Origin: Persicaria tinctoria
Taxonomy: Eukaryota; Streptophyta; Magnoliopsida; Caryophyllales; Polygonaceae
Direction: 5' to 3'
Assembly (NCBI GenBank): GCA_037127255.1
Contig: JBANSL010000008.1
Span: forward strand, 35,539,373 to 35,603,372
DNA: 64,000 nt
Shown: positions 44,202-55,315 of the stretch, in pieces
How positions within the stretch are numbered: the stretch's first letter is position 1
How the letters are laid out: each line of letters starts with the position of its first letter
The notes under the pieces: model-generated
Told to the model about the DNA's origin: nothing
The model's input: the letters and a program-made list of their open reading frames with translations, nothing else
Database searches by the model: none
Position numbers and translations under genes: made by a program

Positions 44202-45331
44202 GAACCTTCAAATCCAACCAACACACATAGCAAGTAAGAAATCTCCCAAAAACTAACACAAGCCTCCAACACAACCACCCCATACTTAGAAATTCACCAA
44301 GTCTACAAGTTTATCAAAATCTCACAAATATGCAAAACTCGTAGACATCGCATAGAAAACCAACACATCTCATCACAACTCATCACACAACCAAAAGCAA
44401 TATGCTCAATTCAAATACCATCATGAATTCGACCTCAAATAACCCCATACTTGAAATTTGAAACAAGTTATAAATATCAAAGTTTCAAGCTTCACTTGCA
44501 AAAATTGCAAGGGGCTATCACAACCACAAAGCCAAGCAATCAACCAAATAGAACAATTTACTTAGGAATTATGCATATCTCCCATAAGAACATATACAAC
44601 AATTCCCAAAAGTTCAATTTCACCTCATAAATCACAACCAAACCATCAACTACATTTCATGAGCATCAATAATCATGAACTTGACACAATGTGATGCAAG
44701 GGCACCCCCAATTTACACAACTCAAGAATTCCCCAAATCAAGTCCATCAACTTAAACCCTAGAATTTCAAAATCTCTAATTCAACCAACAAAATTATTAA
44801 TTGATAAAGAAACTTGAAGTAAAAGAGATGAGAGATGATAAAGCATACCAATTTTCTTCAAGTTCAAGGGGGGAGAATGAGGCTTAAGACAAGGGCTTGT
44901 AAAAGGGAGAAGTGACAAGAGGGAGGCAGGGCTGTTGGCTGGCGGGTGGTGCAGCAGCCGGACCGGCGGTGGGCTCGGCGGCGTGGTGGTGCAGCGGTGG
45001 CCGGTCGGTGGTGGTGCGCCAGTGGTGGGGTTCGGCGCGAGGGAGGAGAGTCGGGGCTGGTGTAGCGTGAGGTGTGTGTGAATGACGGGGAGAAGAAGAA
45101 AGAAGGAGGACAGGGTTTTCTTCTTTGTTTTTTTTTTTTTGTATTTAATTTAATTTAAATTTTTTTTAAAGGGTTGGATCCACGTGGGCGCGCGCATCAA
45201 GCGCACGCCCGCTCACCTGCTTGCTGCAAATGCTGAGTTCAGGTGCGCTGTAAACGGTTTTTTTTTTTTTAAACTAAAGAAATTAAACAAAAATATTTAC
45301 GAGTCTATTCTATTAAGCATGAAAAGAAAAC
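44202..45331 (-). other. Element B copy 2, spacer between integrase and 3' ORF
   Basis: Counterpart of 22167-23282, including the GC-rich block at 44940-45070 and the GGGCGCGCGCATCAAGCGCA palindrome cluster at about 45185-45225. No gene is visible. Confidence 0.6.
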
Positions 45332-48300
45332 TTACCTCGGGTTGCCTCCCGAGAAGCGCTTCTTTAGAGTCTTGAGCCGAACTTCAATTTCTTCCTAAAC
45401 ACTTGGATCCTTGAGGTGAGTCCTACTCACCTTCTCAATCGGATTTCCACTATAGTATCTCTTCAAACGATGTCCATTCACCTTGAATTCACCCCACTTT
45501 TCGTTCCAAATTGTTATTGCACCATGGCGGTGAACTTTTCGGACTTCAAAAGGACCACTCCATCGAGACTTCAACTTACCTGGAAATACCTTTAGGCGAG
45601 AATTATAGAGCAAAACCAAATCACCTTCAAAAAAGTCTTTAGGGACAATTCTCTTGTCATGCCATCGCTTTGTTCTCTCCTTGTAAATCCGGGCATTCTC
45701 ATATGCCTCAAGTCTCAACTCCTCAAGCTCATGAAGTTGTAGCATTCTCTTCTCACCAGCTTCTTTCAAGTCATAATTCAGCGCCTTGATAGCCCAAAAT
45801 GCCTTATGCTCCAACTCGACCGGCAAATGACAAGATTTTCCATATACAAGCCGGTATGGTGTAGTGCCTAATGGAGTCTTGTATGCCGTCCTATATGCCC
45901 ACAAAGCATCATCAAGCTTCTGTGCCCAATCTTTCCTTGTTCGAGAAACAGTTTTCTCCAAAATACTCTTGATTTCTCTATTGGAGACCTCGACTTGACC
46001 ACTTGTTTGGGGGTGATATGGAGTAGCAATTCGGTGGTTCACCCCATACTTATTCAAAAGTGCTTCAAACTTCCGCTCAATAAAGTGTGATCATCCATCA
46101 CTAATAAGCACTCGCGGAACTCCAAACCTTGGAAAGATGGTAGACTTTAAGAACTTCGCTACCACTTTAGAGTCGTTAGTAGGTGTGGCGATTGTTTCCA
46201 CCCACTTCGACACATAATCTACAGCGACCAAGATGTACTTGTAGACCCCAGAACTCGGAAAAGGACCCATGAAATCGATCCCCCACACATCAAAAAGTTC
46301 CACCTCTTGGAATTTGGTGAGTGGCATTTCATTCCTCCAAGATATGTTCCCTGAACGTTGACATTCATCACAAGAAGTTACATACCTCTGCACATCCTTA
46401 AACATGGTGGGCCAAAAGAAACCGGATTGGAAGATCTTGGCGGTGGTCTTGAAAGCTTTAGCATGTCCTCCAGCAGGCAAGTTATGACAATGCTTAATCA
46501 CACCTTCAATCTCATCATCCGGAACACACCGTCTATAAATCCCATCATTGCCTAGCTTGAAGAGCAGCGGTTCATCCCAATAATATTGTTGAACATCATG
46601 GAGGAATTTCTTCCTCTGGTGGAATGACAGTCCAGGTGGCAACTCTTTGCAAGCCAGGTAGTTCACAAAATCAGCATACCAAGGAAGCCCCTCAATGGAG
46701 AAGTTTAGGAGCTCTTCGGTGACATAAGAGATGGCAGAGGTTGTGGCTTGGAACAAGTGGTCATCTGGGAAAGAATCGTCAACAGGCAATCCTTCTTTTC
46801 CCTTCTCAATCTGCTCGGGAGGAAGCCTAGAAAGGTGATCAGCAACAACATTCTCAGCCCCTTTCTTGTCCCTAATTTCCAAGTCAAACTCTTGTTGCAA
46901 CAGAATCCAGCGGATGAGGCGTGGTTTCGCATCCTTTTTCTGCATCAAGTATCGCACAGCAGCATGGTCAGTAAAAACAATTACCTTAGAACCCACGAGG
47001 TATGACCGAAACTTCTCAAAGGCAAACACCACTGCAAGCAACTCCTTTTCCGTTGTGGTGTAGTTCATCTGAGCCTCATCAAGTGTCTTGCTAGCATAGT
47101 AAATAGCATGAGGCTTCTTGTCCCTTCTTTGCCCAAGTACAACACCCACGGCAAAATCACTTGCATCACACATAATTTCGAAAGGGAGATCCCAATCCGG
47201 TGATTGCATGATGGGGGCTGACACTAATGCTTGTTTTAGCCTGCAAAAAGACTCAAGACAATCTGTGGAAAAATCGAAGGCTACATCCTTCAGCAACAGG
47301 TTAGTCAAAGGTTTGGTGATTTTAGAAAAATCCTTGATGAATCTTCTATAAAAACCGGCATGTCCTAGAAAACTTCTAATCCCTTTTATAGAGGTAAGAG
47401 GTGGCATTTTCTCAATTATCTCAATTTTAGCTTTATCCACCTCAATTCCTCTATTAGAGACTAAATGTCCTAGCACAATTCCTTCATTAACCATGAAATG
47501 ACATTTTTCCCAATTCAGCACAAGATTAGTCTCTTCACATCTCATTAAAACCCTTTCAAGATTAGACAAACAAACATCAAAAGTAGTGCCATAGACGGAG
47601 AAATCGTCCATAAACACCTCCACAATCTCCTCAATCATATCAGAAAATATGGCCATCATGCATCGTTGAAAAGTTGCAGGAGCATTACATAAGCCAAAAG
47701 GCATCCTTCAATATGCAAAGGTGTCATAAGGGCAAGTGAATGTAGTTTTTTCCTGATCATCGGGATGAATAGGAATTTTCCAAAACCCACTATACCCATC
47801 TAGATAGCAGAAGTATGAATGCTTAGCCAACCTTTCTAGCACTTGATCAGTAAATGGAAGAGGGAAGTGGTCTTTCCTAGTGGCGGTGTTCAATTTTCTA
47901 TAGTCTATGCACATTCTCCACCCGGTGACCGTTCTAGTGGGAATTAATTCATTATTTTCATTTCTTACAACCGTTAACCCACCCTTCTTAGGCACAACGT
48001 GAACCGGACTTACCCACTTACTATCGGAAATAGGAAAAATAATCTCTGCATCTAACAATTTCAGGACTTCTTTTTTCACTACCTCTTTCATGTTCGGGTT
48101 AAGTCTCCTTTGGTGTTCTATGGTGGGTTTGTGGTCATCTTCCATGAAAATACGGTGCATGCACAAAGAAGGTGAAATCCCTTTCAAATCATCTATTGAA
48201 TACCCTATGGCCTTTTTATGTTTTCGAATGACAATTAAAAGCTTTTCAACTTGATCATCACTCAAATTAGCATTCACAATCACAGGCCATGTAGAGTTTG

Positions 48301-50944
48301 GTCCAAGGAATTCATACCTTAAAGAAGATGGGAGTGGCTTCATCTCTAGCTTAGGCGCTTCAGGAACATCATCCGTGGTTAGAAGTTCGACCCCGGACTT
48401 AGGGAAGGTAGGAGCTTCCGGCGACAACTCCAAATCATCAACAACTTCAGCAAGTGGTGGACATTCTCCCCTCGTCATCACACTAGTAGTCAAGCAAAGC
48501 TCCAAGGGGTCCCTAATGACAATAGACATCATTTGCTCCTGGGTTGTCCTTTCCATCACATCTTCCCTGAAATAATCATTCTCAAAAGAAGGGGTTTTCA
48601 TAGCTTTAGGAAGGTTAAATTCTATTTTCTCATCCCCAATGTCGAAGGAGAGAGTCCCCTTTCTTACATCTATCACAGTACCTGCAGTGGCCAAGAAAGG
48701 CCTTCCAAGAATAATAGGGACAGACATATTCGCATCCATATCTAACACTACAAAGTTTACTGGCACAAAAAAAATTCTCACCCTAATAGGCATATCCTCT
48801 AAAATACCAGCTGGGTGGGCAATAGACCTGTTAGCCATGAATAGTTGCATCCTCACCGGCCTAAGCTCTCCTAAATCAAGCTTATTGCAAATTGAGAGAG
48901 GAAGCAAGCTTACACTAGCTCCCAAATCACAAAGAGCATTATAATCATGTTGATTTCCAAAGTTAATAGGGACACAGAAACTACCTGGATCCTCGAGCTT
49001 ACGTGGTAGCTTGTTTTGAATCAAAGCGCTGCACTCCTTACTAAGAACTATTGTCTGGCATTCATCAAGCTTCCTCTTGTTGGAGAGGATCTCCTTCAAG
49101 AACTTGACATATGCCGGCATCTCCTTGAGAGCTTCGGTGAATGGGATGTTTATGTGCAGCTTCTTCAAGATCTTTACAAAATTCCCAAACTTCTTCTCCA
49201 ACATAGCCTGATTCTTCTTTTGCGGGAACGGAAGAGGAGGATGATATGGCGGTGGGGGAACATATACCGTGTCCTTCTCAGGCTCATCTGTTGCCTCAGT
49301 CTCAACCTCTGGTGGAGCAGCTTGCCCTTTAGCTTTAGGAGGTTCATGCTTCTTTACCTCCTCTAACTGTTTACCATTCCTCAAAGGCACAGCAGAAATT
49401 TGTCCTTTTGGATTCTCATCCGGTTTGCCTGGAAGTTGACCTGACGGTCTAGGAGCATTGACAGCCTGTTGAGCCAACTGATTAGCTTGAATCTTTTGTT
49501 CTTGCTCAATCATTTGTATCTTGGTACCCATAGCTTTGAATTCAGAAACCAGATTCTCAATAGCAATAAGTTCAGGTGATTTCTTAGGAGCCACGGGCGG
49601 AGGCTGATTCGCCCTATTCTGGTATCCCTGATTTGGTGCATTTTGAAATCCAGGTGGGACTCCATTCCCATATGATGCTTGGTTCTGGAATGACTGTGGA
49701 TTCTGCACATTAGAATTGTTCCCATACGTGAAGTTCGGGTGATTCCTCCAACCAGGATTGTAAGTAGAGGAGAATGGATCATTCCTGGGGTTTCTGTAGT
49801 TGTCTCTAGTGAAGTTTACCTCCCCTTGAGCCGTGCCCGGTTGTGTTTCTAGAAAAGCAGGGCAACTGGATAATGTGTGGTTCAGCATACCACAATATTG
49901 ACATTCAACAACGGGGGGAGGCACCCCTGCCGCACTAGATGAGTTTGGCTTAGCAAGAAACTCCTTCTTTAATAATGCAATGTCACGCTGTAGAGCTTCC
50001 AACTGGGCTGATTTGTGAGTTTCAGCATCAACCTCATAAAGACCTGCAGACCTCTTAGTAGCAGAAATAGAAGAGCGAGGATTAGAGTACCTCGCAGCAT
50101 GAAGAGCAGTCTTCTCAATCAAAGCCCAAGCATCATCTAAACTCATCTCCATAAATCCTCCATTAGAAGAGGTGTCTATAAGCAGTCTAGTAGCATCGTC
50201 AACTCCTTGATAGAAGATTTGAAGGAGAACATACTTGGTTTGCCCGTGATGTGGGCACTGAATCAGCAGATCCTTGAACCTCTCCCAAGCTTCATGATAG
50301 GTCTCTCAATGTTGCATAGCGAAGGCATTGATCTTCGCCCTCATCTCAGATATCTTCTTGGGTGGAAAGTATTTGCTCATGAATACCTCATATAGTTGGT
50401 TCCATGTTGTAATGGAGTTCTCAGGTAAGGATCTATACCAAGCTTTAGCCTTCCCGTGAAGAGAGAAACGGAAGGCATATAGACGGATGGCCTCCTGAGA
50501 AACGTTCTCCATATGCACCATGCTCATTAAATCGAGAAACGTCTCCATGTGTTGGTGAGGGTCTTCTGATGGCGATCCACCAAACTGATTAGACTGGATC
50601 AAATTCAGCAGTCCAGACTTTAGCTCGAAGTTACGAGCTTGCAACTCAGGGAGGACCACACCAGAAAGTGGACCAGTGCATGGCGGCATCATATAGTCCC
50701 CTAAAGTTTGGGGAGCATACTCAAGCGCCGGCACACCTTGCCCTTGATTATCACGTTCACGTTGGAGTTGGGCAGTAAGATCATTCAACTGTTGGCGCAG
50801 CTGAGCAACATCATCGTTATCTTCCGCCATTTCTTGTCTAGCAATCACAAGATTTTCTCTTAGTCTCCTATGAAAAGTACGTTCAGGCTCGGGATCGTAA
50901 TGGTTGAGTTTGCTAGAACGTAATCCTCTTCGCATAGGCTTCAA
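45332..50944 (-). pseudogene. Element B copy 2 gag-pol polyprotein, four nonsense codons
   Basis: A single frame of about 1,870 codons on the minus strand: gag (50944 to about 49430, knuckle CQYCGMLNHTLSSC), Pro-rich linker, protease (CDLGASVSLLPLS), RT ([20 protein letters not shown]), RNase H ([14 protein letters not shown]) and integrase ([11 protein letters not shown] with both Cys kept, [24 protein letters not shown]). TGA at 50303-50305 (gag), TGA at 47705-47707 (RT, shared with copy 1), TGA at 46088-46090 (integrase, beside the second catalytic Asp) and TAG at 45392-45394 (22 codons before the copy 1 end) interrupt it. The frame also crosses the position where copy 1 holds the Sirevirus-like element, showing the native sequence there. 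Confidence 0.88.
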
Positions 50945-51040
50945 GAGTCACCTGAAATCGCCAACAAGCAAGAAACAAATCAAAACAAATAAAAAGGCCT
51001 AGCAGAACTAGTCCATAGAAACAATCAATACTATCGACAA

Positions 51041-51058
51041 CCCCCGGCAACGGCGCCA
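51041..51058 (-). promoter_or_regulatory. Element B copy 2 primer-binding site (tRNA-Asp type)
   Basis: TGGCGCCGTTGCCGGGGG on the minus strand, identical to copy 1. Confidence 0.88.
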
Positions 51059-51063
51059 AAACT

Positions 51064-51874
51064 TGATGTGGTCTAAACCAACACAAGAATAGTGTAGCCT
51101 GAACCAACCTCGCAAGAATACGAGATCAATTGCAGTATACGGATATCGATCACGGGGATTGTATATGTACCAATTGTTACCTTGAACTAATAAGCTAAGC
51201 CAAGAAAGAGGGATATGATTTTAAACTAAACTAAGAAAGACAACAAAGTTTACGAAGAAAATATATATGAGAAGTAATTCCAGAGTTAAAGATTCCCACG
51301 ACAATGCCACAAAGAATTCAACCCGATATTCACTCGAACTTCATCTTCTTAATAAGTCAAATTGAAGGCAAATTATCTAAAGTCATCACTACTCACCTGT
51401 CGCATGTTGTAGTGATTGTGTCTAAATTAACAAAATCTAGACCCTTTAAGTTCTTTATAGACCTTAGGAGAAAATCAATTAAACTTTCGCTGTCGCGTTC
51501 CGCCTAACCGATTCAAACCTAAGAATCTACGATAATTTATTAATCCTCAAGAGTCCTCAACAATCGTTTAAATGTCACAATAACAATTGTCGATTCCTCA
51601 TGTTCAATCCTAGGGTTCCAATAGACATAATTCCCCTTTCGGGTTCATGAAGTCCATCCAAATATCCAATTTCAATTCTCAGCGGTAGCATCTCGAATCT
51701 AAAAAGGATTCTAATCAATTCACATCAATTAGGTAAAGCAACTAGGATCAAATCAATTCATAGAATTCAGATAAAGTTCAAGCAACCATCGAAATCAAAC
51801 AAATTGCGACATTTTTGGGTTCACCCTAACCCTAGAACGGAGAATTTAGCCAAGCATGGAGTAATTCATCATCA
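51064..51874 (-). repeat. Element B copy 2, 5' LTR, truncated (811 bp)
   Basis: It matches the first about 810 bp of the solo LTR, then switches to the element A zinc-knuckle segment at the shared word ATCA (51871-51874). The GC minisatellite half of the LTR is lost. Confidence 0.85.
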
Positions 51875-52508
51875 TGTAGCTAGTGATTGCCCGGTGTTGT
51901 TTGGGAATGAACAAGAGGGGTACTACTCGTTGCATCCTCACCTTTCTTACGAGAGGGATATCACCGAGGGATACGCACCGCCTGGGTGCCGAGATCAAGC
52001 TTCAGAAAATTCACAAAAATCGTACAAGTTGATTTATATGGAAGAGTACTTCACTTTCCGGAAGCCCACCTCTCAAAGATCCAAGTTGTTTTTGAGGATG
52101 AGATGTTGCGGATCCAAGTGGCTCAACAAATGAATGTTCCATGTTTTCCCAAAGTTTTCTGTGTTGAAGGTGAGGTTAGTGACAATGACGATTGCACTGT
52201 CGTCTTTCTTGACATGGAGGTTTTTGACGACATGGAGATTTTAGAGCACGAGGAATGGGTTCCATTTTTGGAGTTTAGTGAAGATACAAAGGGACGATAC
52301 TCTAAGAAGAGGGGGAGCAAATTCTTAAGGAGCTTGAATTTCAACGGATCTCTACTAATACGCTCCGAAAAGACTCTGCTTGATGGATGGGTCGAGCCAT
52401 GGACCATCCATTCGGGAAGGTTCAAACGCTTTCGAGGTAACCAAGGTGAGTTTTTATTTCATTTTATTTTATTCTAAATAAAGGTAGAATTTTTTTTTAT
52501 TAAGAATA
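51871..52508 (+). pseudogene. Element A zinc-knuckle segment, second copy (5'-truncated)
   Basis: Equivalent to 17380-18020. It begins within the knuckle (only HVASDC is left), then has the same GYYSLHPHLSYERDI frame. The frame from 51986 runs longer than in the first copy (163 codons), because the TGA at the end of the first copy's frame reads CGA here. It is not an independent gene. Confidence 0.65.
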
Positions 52509-52735
52509 ACATTATATTTATACTATATTTCTGTCAAAAAAAATAAATAAAAAATGAAGAGGCTGGTTCCACTCGGTCGAGTGTAATTTCCAGAATGGCC
52601 CAAGTGGATTCCAGGGTGCTGGAAAATCTACACTCGGACGAGTGTGTTGTTCACTAGGGCGAGTGGAAATCCCTTAAAAAAAATAAAAAAAATTGAGAGG
52701 CGTTTTTCTATGTCCCACCTCTCTCCTCGATACCT
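52509..52735 (+). repeat. Element A palindrome cluster (CACTCGGTCGAGTG family)
   Basis: Three near-palindromes: CACTCGGTCGAGTG (52570-52583), CACTCGGACGAGTG (52631-52644) and CACTAGGGCGAGTG (52652-52665). They lie within sequence deleted from the first copy of this region. They are flanked by A-rich runs. Confidence 0.75.
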
Positions 52736-53699
52736 TATCTCCCTCGCCCCTAAAATCCTCGTCGGCGCTCCAATGTCCTCTCTCTCGCTCAGCGCCCCCG
52801 GAACACCAGCCTTCCGCCTCGCTCCCATCCTCGTCGTCTTCTCCTTGCCACTGATGTCTCACCCCTCGCTGACGCCCTTCGCTGCACTACCGTCGTCGGC
52901 ACTGCACAGCCCGCCCCTTAATTGTTCACCCGTCTCCACCGCTCTCCCACTGTCACAGGAACTGTCCACCAGTCACCGTCGGACCACCAGCAGTCGACCG
53001 CGCAGTAGTAGCCCTACATCGATGCCTCTTCTTCCTGTGTTCCCGCTGCTGCTCGATCTCAATCCAGTAAGTGCAGGTAAATCTCGCCCGCCCTAGCTAA
53101 TGAGTTATTGGAAGTTTCAGTTTGAAAGAAAGCATGGTACACATCTAGTTTTGGTGAATTTCAATTTTTTGTCCGAATGATTGAATTCGCTATGGAAGGA
53201 TTGTTGTATGATTGCTCAATTTTAGTTGATGTTGTTGTTTCTTTGAGCTGCTAGGCTGTCTCTCTACATGTTAGGCATTGCTGGAATTCCAATGGGTTGC
53301 ATGTATGCTTAATATGGCATTACATGTTACTGGCCTTCTTGTGAAGTGTTTCTGATTGAAATTTGTTCTTTTGCTTGTTCATGCTCCCTGTTTTCATTGA
53401 GTTTTCAGGACTCTACTTTGCAACAAATGGATGAGTATGATCGGCAATACTGATTTCTGTTTGGGTGGTGTTTGTTATTGATTCTCATACTTGGGTGATA
53501 TGTTATACTTGGATGTTGGATTACGCTTGCTGGTGGTGTGTTTTCTTTGCTTTTTGTCTTGGCCAGGACCTTTTGCAAAGGAGACGATGCCTATATTTTT
53601 CCAACTCCAAGAGGTTTCAGAAATGCAATTTGCACCCAAGAGTTGATGAAAGTTTATAATGACCACTGAGGGATGTAATTCCTAAATTCTTTTATCATG
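52736..53699 (+). other. Element A segment S2 (copy 3)
   Basis: It starts ATCTCCCTCGCCCCTAAAAT and runs through the exon-like GC block (frame MSHPSLTPFAALPSS at about 52853), the GTAAGTGCAGGTAAATC donor-like site and both acceptor-like sites. It continues past the point (ATGTAATTCCTAAA, 53671-53686) where copies 1 and 2 switch to element B LTR sequence. It therefore shows the unrearranged order of element A. Confidence 0.7.
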
Positions 53700-55299
53700 T
53701 TTTAGGGGTGTTCTTATCTAGGAATAGTCACCCTCTTGTTGAATTATATCCTTTTGATATTCCTTTTCTACTAAGTTGAATCTGCTGCTGACTGTTATGC
53801 AAGTGTTGCTTGTTTTTGTTGTTGTTTGTGGTGTTGGACAGACTCAATTGATAAAGTTTATGGGCTGACTGTACAAATGGCTCCAACACCACTACCTCCT
53901 CTTGTGCTGAATTTTGCTAATTATGCCTGATTCTTTTGTGAGTTTCTTTACCTCTTACTCTTTATCATTCTCTACTTTGGGGACAAAGTAGATTTTAAGC
54001 ATGGGGTGGAGAACTTCTGGTGTAACTCCGTTTTTGCATTAATTTTTTTCAACTCTTTTCATTTTTCATGTGCATTCATGCATTGCATTTGCATATAGAT
54101 AGATGTCTTGAGATGAACCCTTGCTAATAAAAATTCCTTGCTCTTCTTGAAGAACATGTCACTTCCTTGATTGAAATTGATTGATGATATCCTCTAAGGC
54201 ATGTTAAAAAAGCTTGTGATGATTTGGATATTTGGGTTTATGTTCTAATTCTTTCAAAACTGATCATTGCTTGAGACTTGTTGAGATTGAGATTCTGAGA
54301 CAAAAGCCTATGAGCTTCTGAGCCTAGGACTGACATCCATAAGTCCTCTTTCCTTTGTGTGTGAATTTCTCATCTTGATTGCTTTATCTTCAGAACTTGC
54401 GTTAGAACCTCTCGATACCACATATATGACTTGTGTGCATTGCATAAACATGATTGAGGCAATTTTGTTAGCCTATTATTCCCTTCCTATCCATTCATAT
54501 ATCCTTTGCTTGAAGCCCATTGAGCCTATTTGCCTATTTATTTGTAGCTCCACGAGATTATCCGTAAGCCTATTTTAGCCTCGTTTACCCATCCGGGGAT
54601 TAGGATGAAATAGATTTATGTGTCGTTTTGTGGACAAGAAAGAATACTTGGCTTTGAGTGTTTATGTAATTGGTGGGGTATTTTGTGCTTCAATTGTAAG
54701 TTTCTTTTGATGAAGAAAAGAAAGAAAGAAATAAAAAAGTGAAAAAAAAAATGGAAAAGAAAAGGAAAAAAAAGGAATGGGTTTTCAAAGTTGTGAGTTT
54801 TGAGCTTATTTGATTTTGTGATGTGGTTTTTGTGAGAAATTTGGTATGTGTGTTGAAAAAAAAAAAGATAAATTGTGGTTGAAGTTTAGGAAGTAGTTCT
54901 ATTTCCCGGATTTAGCACCACATAGCCAAAGAAATCCATACCTTATTCTTCTTACCTTGGCCCCATTACAACCTATGAAAAGACCTCATGATTTATGTTT
55001 ATATGCATAGTCCAAGTGGTGGAGAGTTAGGACGCTAATTCAAGCTTATGGTAGATGAGTCTTCAAGATTTGAGCTAGAGCGAAACTTTTGTACCTTAGA
55101 CACATGAGAGAGTGTTCCACAAAAATATGTCCTATGTGAGGTCTTGGAATTGATGTCTTAACTTGTCTCTTGTATGATTTGCTTGTCTTGTTTTGAACCC
55201 GATGTCTAAATCTAAATGAGCAAAAGCATTGCTTGGATAGAAACCGAAATCTTTCTTGAGAATATTTATACTTGTTCTTGCTTGAGGACACGCAAGGTT
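53700..55299 (+). other. Element A 3' non-coding spacer
   Basis: About 1.6 kb without a supported gene. It contains CTACTTTGGGGACAAAGTAG (53972-53991, perfect palindromic arms around GGGGA), a purine-rich (GAAA)n/A-run block (54709-54780) and ACCCATCCGGGGATTAGG (about 54588-54605). Parallels exist in the 3' spacer of element B read on its own strand, showing common descent of A and B non-coding regions. Confidence 0.6.
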
Positions 55300-55315
55300 T
55301 AAGCATGGGGTGATT
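55300..55315 (+). promoter_or_regulatory. Element A polypurine tract
   Basis: TAAGCATGGGGTGATT immediately precedes the TGATAACATC start of the 3' LTR. Confidence 0.8.

Larger units (their letters stand above)
41120..51874 (-). mobile_element. Element B copy 2: Athila-like Ty3 retrotransposon (minus strand)
   Basis: Same organisation as copy 1 without the Sirevirus-like insertion: 5' LTR (51874-51064, truncated), primer site, gag-pol, spacer, 3' ORF, PPT and 3' LTR piece (41323-41120). It shares the RT nonsense codon (47705-47707) with copy 1. It has private stops in gag (50303-50305), integrase core (46088-46090), near the integrase end (45392-45394) and in the 3' ORF (43263-43265). Sequence identity with copy 1 is very high by eye over about 10 kb. 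Confidence 0.88.

Noticed and set aside
54709..54780. Poly(A) tail of a retroposed gene (A-rich block)
   Set aside because: It is a mixed GAAA/A-run inside the element A 3' spacer, with no retroposed body and no target duplication.
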